57,447 nucleotides of DNA from contig PQAH01000022.1 in assembly GCA_003105195.1 (NCBI GenBank), forward strand, positions 6,372 through 63,818. Direction: 5' to 3'. Made by a program: the position numbers and the translations under genes. The notes under the pieces were generated by a model. The model saw only the letters and a program-made list of their open reading frames with translations, searched no databases and was not told the DNA's origin. How positions within the stretch are numbered: position 1 is the stretch's first letter; each line of letters opens with the position of its first letter. The stretch is from Bradyrhizobiaceae bacterium (GTDB taxonomy: Bacteria > Pseudomonadota > Alphaproteobacteria > Rhizobiales > Xanthobacteraceae). Shown here piece after piece: positions 8,475 to 21,001 of this stretch.

Positions 8475-8798
8475 TCAGAAGCCCGTGAACAGCATGTCGA
8501 GGGCGGCGATGATCCGGTCGCGCTCGCTGGTGAGGGACGCGCGCGGCCGGCCGAGGGCCGACTGGCGCACCGTCACGAGCTCCTGTGCGACGAGGACGAA
8601 CTCGCTGCTGTCGAGATTGATCCGCGGGTTGAGACGGTCCGCGAACGCACCGGCCGTCGCCGGCTCGAGCGGCGCCACCACCACGGTGTCCAAGTTGCGC
8701 GACAGAAGATCGCTCTGCAGCGCGACCAGATAGGGCTTGCGTTCGCGGCTGCCCGGGAACGGGTTGTCGACGACGTCGAACTGGCTGATCGCACTCAC
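8475..8798 (-). CDS. ccdB: CcdB-like toxin of a type II toxin-antitoxin system
   Basis: 107 residues matching the CcdB fold: FDVVDNP near the N terminus, YLVALQSDLLSRNLDTVVVAPL, then LNPRINLDSSEFVLVAQELVTV, and the C-terminal DMLFTGF tail. In F-plasmid CcdB the C-terminal W-G-I residues poison DNA gyrase; here the last residues are T-G-F, so gyrase as target is likely but not certain. The start overlaps the ccdA stop by 4 bases, the usual antitoxin-first arrangement. It is convergent with the DUF6644-like gene. Confidence 0.9.
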   Translation of the reverse strand: MSAISQFDVVDNPFPGSRERKPYLVALQSDLLSRNLDTVVVAPLEPATAGAFADRLNPRINLDSSEFVLVAQELVTVRQSALGRPRASLTSERDRIIAALDMLFTGF

Positions 8799-9034
8799 AG
8801 GAGGCCGGCGCTGTCGGAGAGGAGACCATGCTCGGCGACGCGCCGGTTGTAGGCCTCGAGCGCGACCCGGTTCTCCTCCAGCCAGCGTCGCTCGCGCTCC
8901 GCCTTCACAATCATGCGCAGGCGCCGTTCGAGCGTATCCGAGAGATTGATGCGCAGGCGGCGCGCTTCATCGAGCAGGTCGGTGTCGACGAAGAGATTCA
9001 CGGCGCGCTTCTTCGGGATGCGGTCCTGGAGCAT
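8795..9034 (-). CDS. ccdA: CcdA-like antitoxin
   Basis: 79-residue antitoxin. The N-terminal ribbon-helix-helix region (KKRAVNLFVDTDLLDEARRLRINLSDTLERRL) should bind the operon's own operator. The C-terminal part (RERRWLEENRVALEAYNRRVAEHGLLSD) is the CcdB-wrapping tail ending in the family GLL pattern. I start at ATG 9034, preceded directly by a GGGGGAG ribosome site. A longer in-frame reading from TTG at 9091 would add RRPSL repeats encoded by tandem 15-mers and is less likely. Confidence 0.9.
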   Translation of the reverse strand: MLQDRIPKKRAVNLFVDTDLLDEARRLRINLSDTLERRLRMIVKAERERRWLEENRVALEAYNRRVAEHGLLSDSAGLL

Positions 9035-9043
9035 GGGCTCCCC

Positions 9044-9101
9044 CAAGGACGGTCTGCGCAAGGACGGTCTGCGCAAGGACGGTCTGCGCAAGGAGTATGC
9101 G
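9044..9101. repeat. 15-bp tandem repeat in the ccdAB leader
   Basis: Three identical head-to-tail copies of CAAGGACGGTCTGCG (plus strand) occupy 9044-9058, 9059-9073 and 9074-9088, with a degenerate fourth copy to about 9101. The array lies about 10 bases upstream of the ccdA start, over its leader or promoter. Identical copies suggest recent slippage; an operator role is possible but not shown. Confidence 0.9.
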
Positions 9102-9238
9102 CAGGATAGCCGAAATTGCGCCGCAAGGCGAGTCGAAAGCCCGCCCCGCTCACCGGTCGTGCGATCGCCGGTCGTCCTCCGCGGCGACGTCCGAAGACGG
9201 GGAGCCGCGGTGCCGTGTCGTCGCCGGCCGGTCGCTGC

Positions 9239-10663
<1,425 letters not shown>

Positions 10664-10690
10664 GACAGGGGTGTCCGGCGCTGGAGCGGG

Positions 10691-10720
10691 CTCATCCCGC
10701 CAAGACTCATCCCGCCAAGA
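10691..10720. repeat. 15-bp tandem duplication upstream of tldD
   Basis: Two identical copies of CTCATCCCGCCAAGA at 10691-10705 and 10706-10720, 28 bases upstream of the tldD start and between it and the IalB-like gene. The unit has the same length as the array before ccdA but an unrelated sequence. Confidence 0.88.
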
Positions 10721-10758
10721 TAGGCATGGCGGGCCACCCGCGGAAGTGCGGGTTCCGG

Positions 10759-11292
10759 TCAGGGCAGGCGGTCGAACCCTTCGCCGAAGCCCTTGAGGCC
10801 CATGGGGATGCCGATTCCTTCCTCGGGCGTCTGGAAGATGATGAAGGTGGCCGACTGGCCGCCCCGCAGGGTGCCGAGCAGGTTGTCGTCCATCATCACC
10901 TCGGCGACGCAGCCGTTCGGCAGGCAGCGCACGAAGCCGGCGCGCCCGACATCGGTCTGGTCGATCTTGAGCCCGAGGCCCGACGGCAGCAGCACCCCGA
11001 GCGGGGCCAGCACCCGCATCAGCCGGCCCTTCTGGTCGGCCGTCTTGAGCACGATCACGGTGAGACCGACATTCTGGCGGTCCTCGGCCGTCACGCTCTG
11101 GATCAGGGCGCACTGTTCGGATTTCGCCCCCGGCGGCGTGTCGCAGCGGATCTGCCAGTCGCCATGGACCGACTTGACGACGCCCTGGGCCGATGCGCCG
11201 CCGGCGCCGCCGAGGGCGGCGGCCGCGAGCACCAGCGCCACGGCGGATCCGGCCGCGCGCGCATGCGCTCCGGGCAGAGAGCTTCGCATCAT
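10759..11292 (-). CDS. Invasion associated locus B (IalB) family protein
   Basis: 177-residue exported protein. A signal peptide runs to about residue 36 (AGSAVALVLAAAALGGAGGASA, then QG). The mature domain has IalB features: VHGDWQIRCD, QCALIQSV, and a later Cys pair in FVRCLPNGCVAEVMMDD, ending with GFGEGFDRL. IalB proteins are periplasmic or membrane-associated, named from Bartonella erythrocyte invasion, but widespread in non-pathogenic alphaproteobacteria with unknown role. Tandem ATGs at 11292 and 11289 follow a GAGG site. tldD follows on the same strand. Confidence 0.88.
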   Translation of the reverse strand: MMRSSLPGAHARAAGSAVALVLAAAALGGAGGASAQGVVKSVHGDWQIRCDTPPGAKSEQCALIQSVTAEDRQNVGLTVIVLKTADQKGRLMRVLAPLGVLLPSGLGLKIDQTDVGRAGFVRCLPNGCVAEVMMDDNLLGTLRGGQSATFIIFQTPEEGIGIPMGLKGFGEGFDRLP

Positions 11293-11686
11293 TCGGTCCT
11301 CGGCCGTTCTCGCGCCGCGCGAATCGCGGGGTCTGGGCTCCAGGGCTGTCCGTGGGGTACATGCCGGTGCGACCTTGTCAAGAACGCGGCGCCGCGTGCC
11401 CGCCTGGCGTAACGGCAGGCAGCGAAGAGCCGCGAAAGCCGCGGCCCGCGGGCGCTGCGCCCGCCGCGCCGGAACGCCGCTGGCCTCCGTCCACGAGCAC
11501 GTTGCGACTGCTTCCGAATTGTGGTTTGAGAAGCGCGGGTTCCGAACGTCCCGCCACACCCTCGCGCCGGAGCCCTGACTGACGGCCCTGCCGTACCTGA
11601 GCGGGTGATCGGATCCTGCTGGTCGAGACAGCGTTGGGTCCGAAATCGGTCGGTAAAGGTCGGAACACGAAGGAGCGGACACGGCA
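11293..11686. other. Intergenic region between the IalB gene and coxB
   Basis: 394 bases separate two divergent genes. Apart from a possible minus-strand -35 element near 11376-11381 I see no open frame with protein character, no tRNA and no clear terminator. The promoter of the cox operon must lie here, but I cannot place it. Confidence 0.6.
11353..11381 (-). promoter_or_regulatory. Possible sigma-70 promoter for the IalB-like gene
   Basis: The minus strand reads a perfect TTGACA at 11381-11376. The sequence 16-17 bases downstream (TACCCC or ACCCCA) is a poor -10. The distance to the gene start, about 60 bases, is reasonable. The call rests on the -35 element only. Confidence 0.35.
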
Positions 11687-14192
<2,506 letters not shown>

Positions 14193-14264
14193 TCGCCGCG
14201 CGGGCGGCCCCTCGACGGGCTGCCCGCGCACGATATGCGCAGAAGGACGTTCCGCTCGAAGCCG

Positions 14265-15233
14265 ATGACCACGCGCGCGCAGCCCGCATCCCTGATCCGC
14301 GAAGGCGCCGACCTGGCGCCGACGGTGGGCCCCGGCATGCGCGCCGAGCCCAGCATGGCGACGGTCGGCGACTACCTGGCGCTGATGAAACCCCGGGTGA
14401 TGTCGCTCGTCGTCTTCACGGCGCTGGTCGGGCTTCTGGTCGCCCCCGGGGCGGTGCATCCGCTGATCGGCTTCACGGCACTGCTCTGCATCGCGGTGGG
14501 AGCGGGCGCCTCCGGCGCCCTCAACATGTGGTACGACGCCGACATCGACGCCGTGATGACGCGCACCGCACGCCGCCCGATTCCGGCCGGCCGCGTCCTG
14601 CCGGGTGAGGCGCTCGCCTTCGGGCTGACCTTGAGCGTCGGCTCGGTGGTGGTGCTCGGACTGCTGGTCGATCCACTCGCGGGCGGGCTGCTCGCCTTCA
14701 CGATCTTCTTCTATGTCGTCGTCTACACGATGTGGCTCAAGCGTGCGACGCCGCAGAACATCGTGATCGGCGGCGCGGCGGGCGCGTTACCGCCCATGAT
14801 CGGCTGGGCGGCCGCGACCGGAGCCGTCGGGCTCGAGCCGATCCTGTTGTTTCTCATCATCTTCTTCTGGACGCCGCCGCATTTCTGGGCGCTGTCGCTC
14901 TACCGTGCCGGCGATTATGCGCGCGCCGGCGTACCGATGCTGCCGGTGGTCTCGGGCAGCGAGGAGACGCGCCGCCAAGTCTTCCTCTACACCCTGGTGC
15001 TGGTGCCGCTCGGCGTCGCGCCCTGGCCGCTGGGCTTCGCCGGGGCGCTCTACGGCGCGCTCGCGATCGTGACCGGCGCCATCATGCTGGCGCTCGCCTG
15101 GGCGGTGCGCCGCTCGGACGCCGAGAGCGCCGCCCGGCGGCTGTTCGCCTTCTCGATCCTCTATCTGTTCCTGCTCTACGCGGTGCTGCTGGTGGACCGG
15201 CTGGCGCCCGCCGGCTTCGGGCTCGGATCATGA
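14265..15233 (+). CDS. ctaB: Protoheme IX farnesyltransferase (heme O synthase)
   Basis: 322-residue UbiA-superfamily membrane enzyme that converts heme b to heme o for the aa3 oxidase. The first aspartate-rich motif, [21 protein letters not shown], and the second loop region [15 protein letters not shown] are present, as is [19 protein letters not shown]. About nine hydrophobic helices are visible. I use ATG at 14265 (MTTRAQPAS); an in-frame ATG at 14235 would add ten basic residues. The stop overlaps the start of the coxF-like gene by 4 bases. Confidence 0.95.
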   Translation: MTTRAQPASLIREGADLAPTVGPGMRAEPSMATVGDYLALMKPRVMSLVVFTALVGLLVAPGAVHPLIGFTALLCIAVGAGASGALNMWYDADIDAVMTRTARRPIPAGRVLPGEALAFGLTLSVGSVVVLGLLVDPLAGGLLAFTIFFYVVVYTMWLKRATPQNIVIGGAAGALPPMIGWAAATGAVGLEPILLFLIIFFWTPPHFWALSLYRAGDYARAGVPMLPVVSGSEETRRQVFLYTLVLVPLGVAPWPLGFAGALYGALAIVTGAIMLALAWAVRRSDAESAARRLFAFSILYLFLLYAVLLVDRLAPAGFGLGS

Positions 15234-15394
15234 GCGCGCCCCATGACCCGGACTGGGTGGAACTCACCGAGGAGCAGAGGAAGCGCCGGCGCGCGCGCTC
15301 GATTGCGATCGCGCTCTCGCTCGGCGCGCTGGTCGTGCTGTTCTACCTGGTCACCCTGGTCAAGGGACCGGGCGTGCTGAACCGGCCTTTGTGA
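15230..15394 (+). CDS. CoxF-like small membrane protein
   Basis: 54-residue protein with a charged N terminus ([19 protein letters not shown]) and one transmembrane helix ([20 protein letters not shown]), ending [10 protein letters not shown]. This is the small CoxF-type protein that sits between ctaB and ctaG in many rhizobial cox operons. Its exact role is unknown; an assembly role is inferred from context. It starts with an ATGA overlap with ctaB and precedes ctaG by 13 bases. Confidence 0.85.
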   Translation: MSAPHDPDWVELTEEQRKRRRARSIAIALSLGALVVLFYLVTLVKGPGVLNRPL

Positions 15395-15407
15395 CGAGCG
15401 AGGCAGG

Positions 15408-16025
15408 ATGTCCATGAGCCAGGCGCCGATACCGCGAGCCGCGCAGCCGACCACCCGCCGGGACCTGGTCGTGGCGGCGGCCTGCGGCGCGTTCGTGGCG
15501 CTGATGGTCGGCGCCTCTTTCGCGGCGGTACCCTTCTACGACTGGTTCTGCCGCACCACCGGCTTCGGCGGGCGCACCCAGGTCGCGACCGCGGCGCCGG
15601 GCGAGGTGCTGGCGCGCAGGCTCACGGTGCGCTTCGACGCCAATGTCGCGGGCGGTCTGCCGTGGCGCTTCGTCCCGGAGCGGACCTCGCTCGAGGTCCG
15701 GCTCGGCGAGGTCGTGACCGTCAACTACACGATCACCAACCTCGCGGCGCGCGAGACCGTGGGGCAGGCGAGCTACAACGTCGCGCCGTCCACCGCCGGC
15801 ATCCATTTCCAGAAGATCAACTGCTTCTGCTTCACCGACCAGGCGCTGGCGCCCGGCGAGCGGCGCGAGATGGCGGTGGTCTTCTATGTCGACCCGGCGC
15901 TCGCGAAGGACCGCGAGCAGGACGGGCTCAACACCATCACGCTCTCCTACACCATGCATCCGGTGCGCAGGCCGGACCGCCCGGTCGCGGAGGGCAACGG
16001 CGCCTTGCCGCCGGGACGAAGCTGA
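15408..16025 (+). CDS. ctaG: Cytochrome c oxidase assembly protein CtaG/Cox11
   Basis: 205-residue copper chaperone that delivers copper to CuB of subunit I. One N-terminal transmembrane helix (about residues 20-44), then a periplasmic immunoglobulin-like domain with the copper motif INCFCFTDQ and the conserved PVVFYVDP-type strand ([13 protein letters not shown]). [14 protein letters not shown] follows the helix as in the family. ATG at 15408, with another at 15414; a GAGG lies at 15400-15403. In the cox operon, 45 bases before coxC. Confidence 0.95.
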   Translation: MSMSQAPIPRAAQPTTRRDLVVAAACGAFVALMVGASFAAVPFYDWFCRTTGFGGRTQVATAAPGEVLARRLTVRFDANVAGGLPWRFVPERTSLEVRLGEVVTVNYTITNLAARETVGQASYNVAPSTAGIHFQKINCFCFTDQALAPGERREMAVVFYVDPALAKDREQDGLNTITLSYTMHPVRRPDRPVAEGNGALPPGRS

Positions 16026-16070
16026 CTTACGCGTAGTGACGGCGCCGGGGCGCGCCGAAAGAGGACGGAG

Positions 16071-16925
16071 ATGAGCACGATGGCCGAGGCCCATACCAAG
16101 AAACACGACTACCACCTCGTCGACCCGAGTCCCTGGCCGGCCGTCGGGGCGACCTCGGCCTTCGTCCTGGCCGTCGGGCTGATCGCCTGGATGCACAAGA
16201 TGTTTCCCGGCGCCGTGCTGGTGCTGATCGCGGGCGGCCTCGGCGTCGCCTACACGATGATCGGCTGGTGGCGCGACGTGATCCGGGAGGCCGAGCACGA
16301 GGGCTACCACACGCGCGTCGTGCAGATCTCGCATCGCTACGGCATGATCCTGTTCATCGCCTCGGAGGTGATGTTCTTCGTCGCCTGGTTCTGGGCCTAT
16401 TTCTCGACCGCCCTGTTCCCCGACGACATGCACCAGGTGATGCGCACCGAGCTCCTCGGCGGCGCCTGGCCGCCCAAGGGGATCGAGACCTTCGATCCCT
16501 GGCACCTGCCGCTGCTCAACACCCTGATCCTGCTGACCTCGGGCACCACCGTCACCTGGGCCCATCACGCGCTGCTGCACGACGACCGCGAGGGCGTGAA
16601 GTGGGGCCTGATCTGCACGATCGTGCTCGGCCTCCTGTTCACGGCCGTGCAGGCCTACGAGTACGGCCATGCCGCCTTCAACTACAGCGGCCACATCTAC
16701 GGCGCGACCTTCTTCATGGCGACCGGCTTCCACGGCGCCCATGTCATCATCGGCACGATCTTCCTGATCGTCTGCCTGTTCCGGGCGCTCGCCGGCCATT
16801 TCAAGCCGGACCAGCATCTCGGCTTCGAGTTCGCGGCCTGGTACTGGCACTTCGTCGACGTGGTCTGGCTGTTCCTGTTCGCCTGCATCTACGTCTGGGG
16901 CGCGGGAACGACGGCCGCGCATTGA
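16071..16925 (+). CDS. coxC: Cytochrome c oxidase subunit III (aa3 type)
   Basis: 284-residue membrane subunit III with seven helices; it stabilises subunit I and its proton uptake. Signatures are KKHDYHLVDPSPWP, SHRYGMILFIASEVMFFVAWFWAYF, GTTVTWAHHALLHDDR and GFHGAHVIIGTIFL, ending WYWHFVDVVWLFLFACIYVWG. GGACGGAG just upstream supports ATG at 16071. A hairpin follows, probably ending the core cox transcript. Confidence 0.96.
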   Translation: MSTMAEAHTKKHDYHLVDPSPWPAVGATSAFVLAVGLIAWMHKMFPGAVLVLIAGGLGVAYTMIGWWRDVIREAEHEGYHTRVVQISHRYGMILFIASEVMFFVAWFWAYFSTALFPDDMHQVMRTELLGGAWPPKGIETFDPWHLPLLNTLILLTSGTTVTWAHHALLHDDREGVKWGLICTIVLGLLFTAVQAYEYGHAAFNYSGHIYGATFFMATGFHGAHVIIGTIFLIVCLFRALAGHFKPDQHLGFEFAAWYWHFVDVVWLFLFACIYVWGAGTTAAH

Positions 16926-16947
16926 GGTCGTCCGGTCGGGATCCGAG

Positions 16948-16970
16948 GGGGCGGCCAGGGCCGCCCCTTT
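16948..16970 (+). terminator. Probable terminator after coxC
   Basis: An 8-bp GC stem (16948-16955 with 16960-16967, GGGGCGGC pairing GCCGCCCC) with a 4-base loop is followed by only three T residues. It lies 22 bases after the coxC stop and may be a partial terminator, since the DUF983 and SURF1 genes continue on the same strand. Confidence 0.6.
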
Positions 16971-17037
16971 CGCTTCCGGCGATCCGCGCATAGATGAGCA
17001 TCGGCCGGCTCGATCAGGCCGCCGGCCGGGCATCGCC

Positions 17038-17421
17038 ATGACCGAAACCTCCTCGCCACCGCCCGTCTCGTCCGTGTCGGCCGGGCTCGCCGGGCGCTGT
17101 CCGCGCTGCGGCAAGGGCAGGCTGTTCTCGGGCTTCCTGGCCCTGCGGCCCGGCTGCGACTCCTGCGGCCTCGACTATTCCTTCGCGGATTCGGGCGACG
17201 GTCCCGCGATCTTCGTCATCCTGTTCGCCGGCTTCGTCGTCGTCATTCCGGCCCTGATCGTGGAGCTCGTCTACCAGCCGCCATTCTGGCTCCATGCGGT
17301 GCTGTGGGGGCCGCTGATCCTGCTGGTCACTCTGGTGCCGCTGCGCCTGCTCAAGGGCCTGCTCATCGCCCTGCAATATCGCCACGGCGCGGCCGAGGGG
17401 CGGCTCCGGGACCCGCGATGA
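17038..17421 (+). CDS. DUF983 family membrane protein
   Basis: 127-residue protein with an N-terminal zinc-ribbon-like region holding two CxxC pairs (GRCPRCGKGRLFSGFLAL and CDSCGLDYSF) and two transmembrane helices (about residues 58-78 and 84-108). DUF983 genes are regular members of alphaproteobacterial cox operons, next to SURF1; the function is unknown, with oxidase assembly inferred from context. Its end overlaps the SURF1 start by 4 bases. Confidence 0.9.
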   Translation: MTETSSPPPVSSVSAGLAGRCPRCGKGRLFSGFLALRPGCDSCGLDYSFADSGDGPAIFVILFAGFVVVIPALIVELVYQPPFWLHAVLWGPLILLVTLVPLRLLKGLLIALQYRHGAAEGRLRDPR

Positions 17422-18191
17422 CGGCCCGCGACCGGGCGTCGGCCGGGCGCCGCCGCGTCCTCGTCCCGCTGCTCTCGGCCGGCCTCGCCTTCGCGGTGCT
17501 GGTCGGGCTCGGCACCTGGCAGCTCGAACGGCGCGCCTGGAAGGAGGGCCTGATCGAGACCCTCTCGGAGCGCCTCGCCGCGCCGCCGGCCGCGCTTCCG
17601 CCGCCCGGGGCCTGGGCGCGGCTCGACCCGGCCGCCCACGAGTTCCGCCGCGTCGCCGTCCGCCTCGCGTTCCCCCGGCCCGACCAGGCCCTGGTCTACA
17701 CGGTCGGATCGGCGCTGCGGCCCGACGTGAAGGGCGCCGGCCACTGGGTCGTGGCGCTCGGCGAGGCCGCGGGAGGCCGGCTGCTGGTGAACCGCGGCTT
17801 CCTGCCCCGGTCGGCCGAGGGCGGGCCCCAGGCGCCGCCGCCGCCGCCGGCCGGCCCGGTCGACGTGGTCGGGGTGCTCCGATGGCCCGAGGCCCGCGGC
17901 TGGTTCACGCCCGCCGACGACCCGGGGCGCAATCTCTGGTTCACGCGTGACCCTGCTGCGATTGCAGCGGGCAAGGACTGGGGCCCGGTCGCCCCCTTCT
18001 ATCTCGAGCTGGAGGCGCCGGACCCCCCGGGCGGGCGGCCGCAGGCCGGCCCCTTGCGGGCCAGCCTGCCGAACAATCATCTCCAATATGCTCTCACCTG
18101 GTATGGTATTGCCGCCATGTTAGTGATTGTTACTGCGACATTTCTTGTCACGGAGTGGCAGAATCGCCGCGCCTGGCCCGATTCAGCATGA
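17418..18191 (+). CDS. SURF1 family oxidase assembly protein
   Basis: 257-residue membrane protein that assists heme a insertion into the aa3 oxidase. Two transmembrane helices bracket a periplasmic domain: residues 14-36, ending with the family motif GLGTWQLERRAWKEGLI, and a C-terminal helix after LPNNHLQYALTWYGIAAML. The conserved VNRGFLP strand is present. I start at ATG 17418, overlapping the DUF983 stop, instead of the longer frame from 17304 inside the DUF983 gene. A proline-rich loop lies near residues 138-150. Confidence 0.93.
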   Translation: MTARDRASAGRRRVLVPLLSAGLAFAVLVGLGTWQLERRAWKEGLIETLSERLAAPPAALPPPGAWARLDPAAHEFRRVAVRLAFPRPDQALVYTVGSALRPDVKGAGHWVVALGEAAGGRLLVNRGFLPRSAEGGPQAPPPPPAGPVDVVGVLRWPEARGWFTPADDPGRNLWFTRDPAAIAAGKDWGPVAPFYLELEAPDPPGGRPQAGPLRASLPNNHLQYALTWYGIAAMLVIVTATFLVTEWQNRRAWPDSA

Positions 18192-18270
18192 CGCATCCGC
18201 GTGCCGCCGATTTCCTTGTGAACCCCGCGGCGGCCGACTAGTGTCCGAGCTTCAGGCCAGGAAAAGCACC

Positions 18271-19686
18271 GTGCGCTACGTGTCCACCCGGGGCGAGGCC
18301 CCTCAACTCGGATTCGTCGATGCGACGCTCGCGGGTCTCGCCCGCGACGGCGGGCTCTACGTGCCCGAGAGCTGGCCGACGCTGAGCGAGGAGCAGATCG
18401 CCGCCTTCGCGGGGCGCCCCTATGCGGAAGTCGCCGTCGAGGTGCTCGCGCCGTTCGTCGGCGGCGCGATCACGGGCCACGATCTCTCCCGCATGGCGCG
18501 CGAGGCCTATGACGGCTTCCGCCACCCCGCGGTGGCGCCCTTGGTCCAGCTCGCACCCTCGACCTTCGTGCTCGAGCTCTTCCACGGCCCGACGCTCGCC
18601 TTCAAGGATCTGGCGATGCAGCTGCTCGCGCGGCTGATGGACCACGCGCTGGCGCTGCGCGGCGAGCGCGCCACCATCGTCGGCGCGACCTCCGGCGATA
18701 CCGGCGGCGCCGCCGTCGAGGCGTTCCGCGGGCGCAGCCAGGTCGACGTGGTGGTGCTCTATCCGCACGGCCGCATCTCCGAGGTGCAGCGGCGGATGAT
18801 GACCACCCCGGGCGACGCCAACGTGCATGCCGTCGCGGTCGAGGGGACCTTCGACGACTGCCAGGCGATCGTGAAGGGCCTGTTCAACAACCTCACGTTC
18901 CGCGACCGCGTCCGGCTCTCCGGCGTCAACTCGATCAACTGGGCGCGCATCGTCGCGCAGGTCGTCTACTACTTCACGGCGGCGGTCGCCCTCGGCGCGC
19001 CCCGCCGCAAGGTCGCCTTCACAGTCCCGACCGGGAATTTCGGCGACGTGTTCGCGGGTTATGTCGCGACCCGCATGGGCCTGCCGGTCGAGCGGCTCGG
19101 CATCGCGACCAATGTCAACGACATCCTGGCCCGCACGCTGGAGAGCGGCCACTACGAGCTGCGCGACGTCGTCGCCACCGACTCGCCCTCCATGGACATC
19201 CAGGTCTCGTCCAACTTCGAGCGGCTGCTGTTCGACGCCTGCCGGCGCGACGCCCGCGCGGTCCGCGCCATGATGGCCTCGCTTGCCCAGTCGCGGCGCT
19301 TCTCGATCCCCTCCGAGGCCCTGGCCGAGATCCGCGCCCGCTTCACCGCGGATCGCGCCGGGCGCGAGGAGACCGCCGCCACCATCCGCACGGTGCGCAA
19401 GGAAACCGGCTACCTGCTCGATCCGCACACCGCGGTCGGCCTCGCGGTGGCCGAGAAGGAGCCGCGCGACCGGGCGGTCCCGATGATCGTGCTCGCGACC
19501 GCGCATCCCGCCAAGTTCCCCGACGCGGTGCGTGCCGCCTGCGGCGTCACGCCGGAGCTTCCCGACTGGCTGTCGGACCTCGCCCGGCGCGAGGAGCGCG
19601 TCACCCGATTGCCGGCCGACCAGGGCGCGGTCGAGCGTTACATCATGGCGGCGAGCCGGGCCGCGCAAGAAGGAGCGGCCGCATGA
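18271..19686 (+). CDS. thrC: Threonine synthase
   Basis: 471-residue PLP enzyme converting O-phosphohomoserine to threonine. It opens with VRYVSTRGEAPQLGF, has the PLP lysine in HGPTLAFKDLAMQLL (Lys112), and the phosphate-binding GATSGDTGGAAVEAF and VPTGNFGDVFAGY loops. The length matches the fungal/proteobacterial ThrC class. I chose GTG at 18271 because the typical N terminus (M-x-Y-x-S-T-R-G) begins there, with AGGAAAA upstream; GTG at 18241 is an alternative. The end overlaps the M16 peptidase start by 4 bases. Confidence 0.94.
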   Translation: MRYVSTRGEAPQLGFVDATLAGLARDGGLYVPESWPTLSEEQIAAFAGRPYAEVAVEVLAPFVGGAITGHDLSRMAREAYDGFRHPAVAPLVQLAPSTFVLELFHGPTLAFKDLAMQLLARLMDHALALRGERATIVGATSGDTGGAAVEAFRGRSQVDVVVLYPHGRISEVQRRMMTTPGDANVHAVAVEGTFDDCQAIVKGLFNNLTFRDRVRLSGVNSINWARIVAQVVYYFTAAVALGAPRRKVAFTVPTGNFGDVFAGYVATRMGLPVERLGIATNVNDILARTLESGHYELRDVVATDSPSMDIQVSSNFERLLFDACRRDARAVRAMMASLAQSRRFSIPSEALAEIRARFTADRAGREETAATIRTVRKETGYLLDPHTAVGLAVAEKEPRDRAVPMIVLATAHPAKFPDAVRAACGVTPELPDWLSDLARREERVTRLPADQGAVERYIMAASRAAQEGAAA

Positions 19687-20954
19687 CTGTCGAGGTGACG
19701 CGCTTGAACTCGGGCCTGGCGATCGTGACCGACGCCATGCCGCATCTCGAGACCGCCTCGCTCGGCGTCTGGGCCGGTTGCGGCAGCCGCGACGAGCAGG
19801 CGGACGAGCACGGCATCGCCCATCTCCTCGAGCACATGGCCTTCAAGGGCACCTCGCGCCGCTCCGCGCGCCAGATCGCCGAGGAGATCGAGGCCGTGGG
19901 CGGCGACATCAACGCCGCGACCAGCGCCGAGACCACCGCCTATTACGCGCGCATGCTGCGCGAGGACGTGCCGCTCGCCCTCGACATCCTCTCCGACATC
20001 CTCGCGGACCCGACCTTCGATCCGCTCGAGCTCGCGCGCGAGAAGAACGTGATCGTGCAGGAGATCGGCGCCACCGAGGACGCGCCCGACGAGCTCGTCT
20101 ACGACTACCTCCAGACCGTCGCCTTCCCGGGCCAGTCGGTGGGCCGCTCGATCCTGGGCACGCCCGAGACCGTGCGCTCCTTCGACTCGGCGCGGCTGCG
20201 CACCTATCTCGACCGCAACTACCGCGCCCCCGACATGGTGGTGGTCGCGGCGGGCGCCGTCGAGCATGTCCGCATCGTCGAGGAGGCCTCGCGCCGCTTC
20301 GCCTCCTTCAACGGCCCGGTCGCGCCGGTGCCGGAGCCCGCGCGCTTCTCGGGCGGCGCGCGCATCGAGGTGCGCGACCTCGAGCAGGCGCATATCGCCT
20401 GCGCGCTCGAGGGCGTGTCGCTCGGCGACGACCAGCTCTACAGCCTGCAGGTCTTCACCAACGTCCTGGGCGGCGGGATGTCCTCGCGCCTGTTCCAGGA
20501 GATCCGCGAGAAGCGCGGGCTCTGCTACGCGATCTACGCCTTCCATGCGCCCTATGCGGACACCGGCCTGTTCGGCATCTATGCCGGCACCGACGCCGCC
20601 GACGTGCCGGAGCTCATGAACGTGGTGGTGAGCGAGATCGGCGAGGCGGCCGACTCCGTGACCGAGGTCGAGATCGCCCGCGCCAAGGCGCAGATGAAGG
20701 CCGGCCTGTTGATGGCGCTCGAGAGCTCCGGCGCCCGCGCCGAGCAGATCGCGCGCCAGATGATCGCCTTCGGGCGGCCCATCCCGCTCGAGGAGGTGGT
20801 CGCCAAGGTCGACGCCGTCACGATCGAGAGCGCCCGGGCGGCGGGCCGGGCCCTGATCGCCCGCAGCCGGCCCGCGGTCGCGGTGCTCGGCCCCGGCCGC
20901 GGCCTTGAAAGGGCGGCCGTGATCGCGGAAAGTCTCGGCCGTCGCGCCGCCTGA
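19683..20954 (+). CDS. M16 family zinc metallopeptidase (processing-peptidase-like)
   Basis: 423-residue peptidase of the pitrilysin/mitochondrial processing peptidase family. The inverted zinc motif HLLEH is at residues 47-51, with the downstream glutamates in GGDINAATSAETTAYYARM and EKNVIVQEIG. The second-domain signature NVLGGGMSSRLFQEIREKRGLCY is intact. Bacterial relatives in this position (after thrC) are soluble or periplasm-facing; substrates are unknown. Start ATG at 19683 overlaps the thrC stop. Confidence 0.93.
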   Translation: MTVEVTRLNSGLAIVTDAMPHLETASLGVWAGCGSRDEQADEHGIAHLLEHMAFKGTSRRSARQIAEEIEAVGGDINAATSAETTAYYARMLREDVPLALDILSDILADPTFDPLELAREKNVIVQEIGATEDAPDELVYDYLQTVAFPGQSVGRSILGTPETVRSFDSARLRTYLDRNYRAPDMVVVAAGAVEHVRIVEEASRRFASFNGPVAPVPEPARFSGGARIEVRDLEQAHIACALEGVSLGDDQLYSLQVFTNVLGGGMSSRLFQEIREKRGLCYAIYAFHAPYADTGLFGIYAGTDAADVPELMNVVVSEIGEAADSVTEVEIARAKAQMKAGLLMALESSGARAEQIARQMIAFGRPIPLEEVVAKVDAVTIESARAAGRALIARSRPAVAVLGPGRGLERAAVIAESLGRRAA

Positions 20955-21001
20955 AGTCCCAGAACCCTCCTGCGCCGGCGGCGTTGTTGCCGGCGAACGC
21001 C

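Noticed and set aside
11380..11580. Possible tRNA or small RNA in the gap before coxB
   Set aside because: I found no cloverleaf-compatible arms or CCA-proximal pattern, and no promoter-terminator pair that would define an RNA gene.
18241..18270. GTG at 18241 as the thrC start
   Set aside because: The ten extra residues are not part of the usual ThrC N terminus, and the GTG at 18271 gives the expected start with an AGGAAAA upstream.
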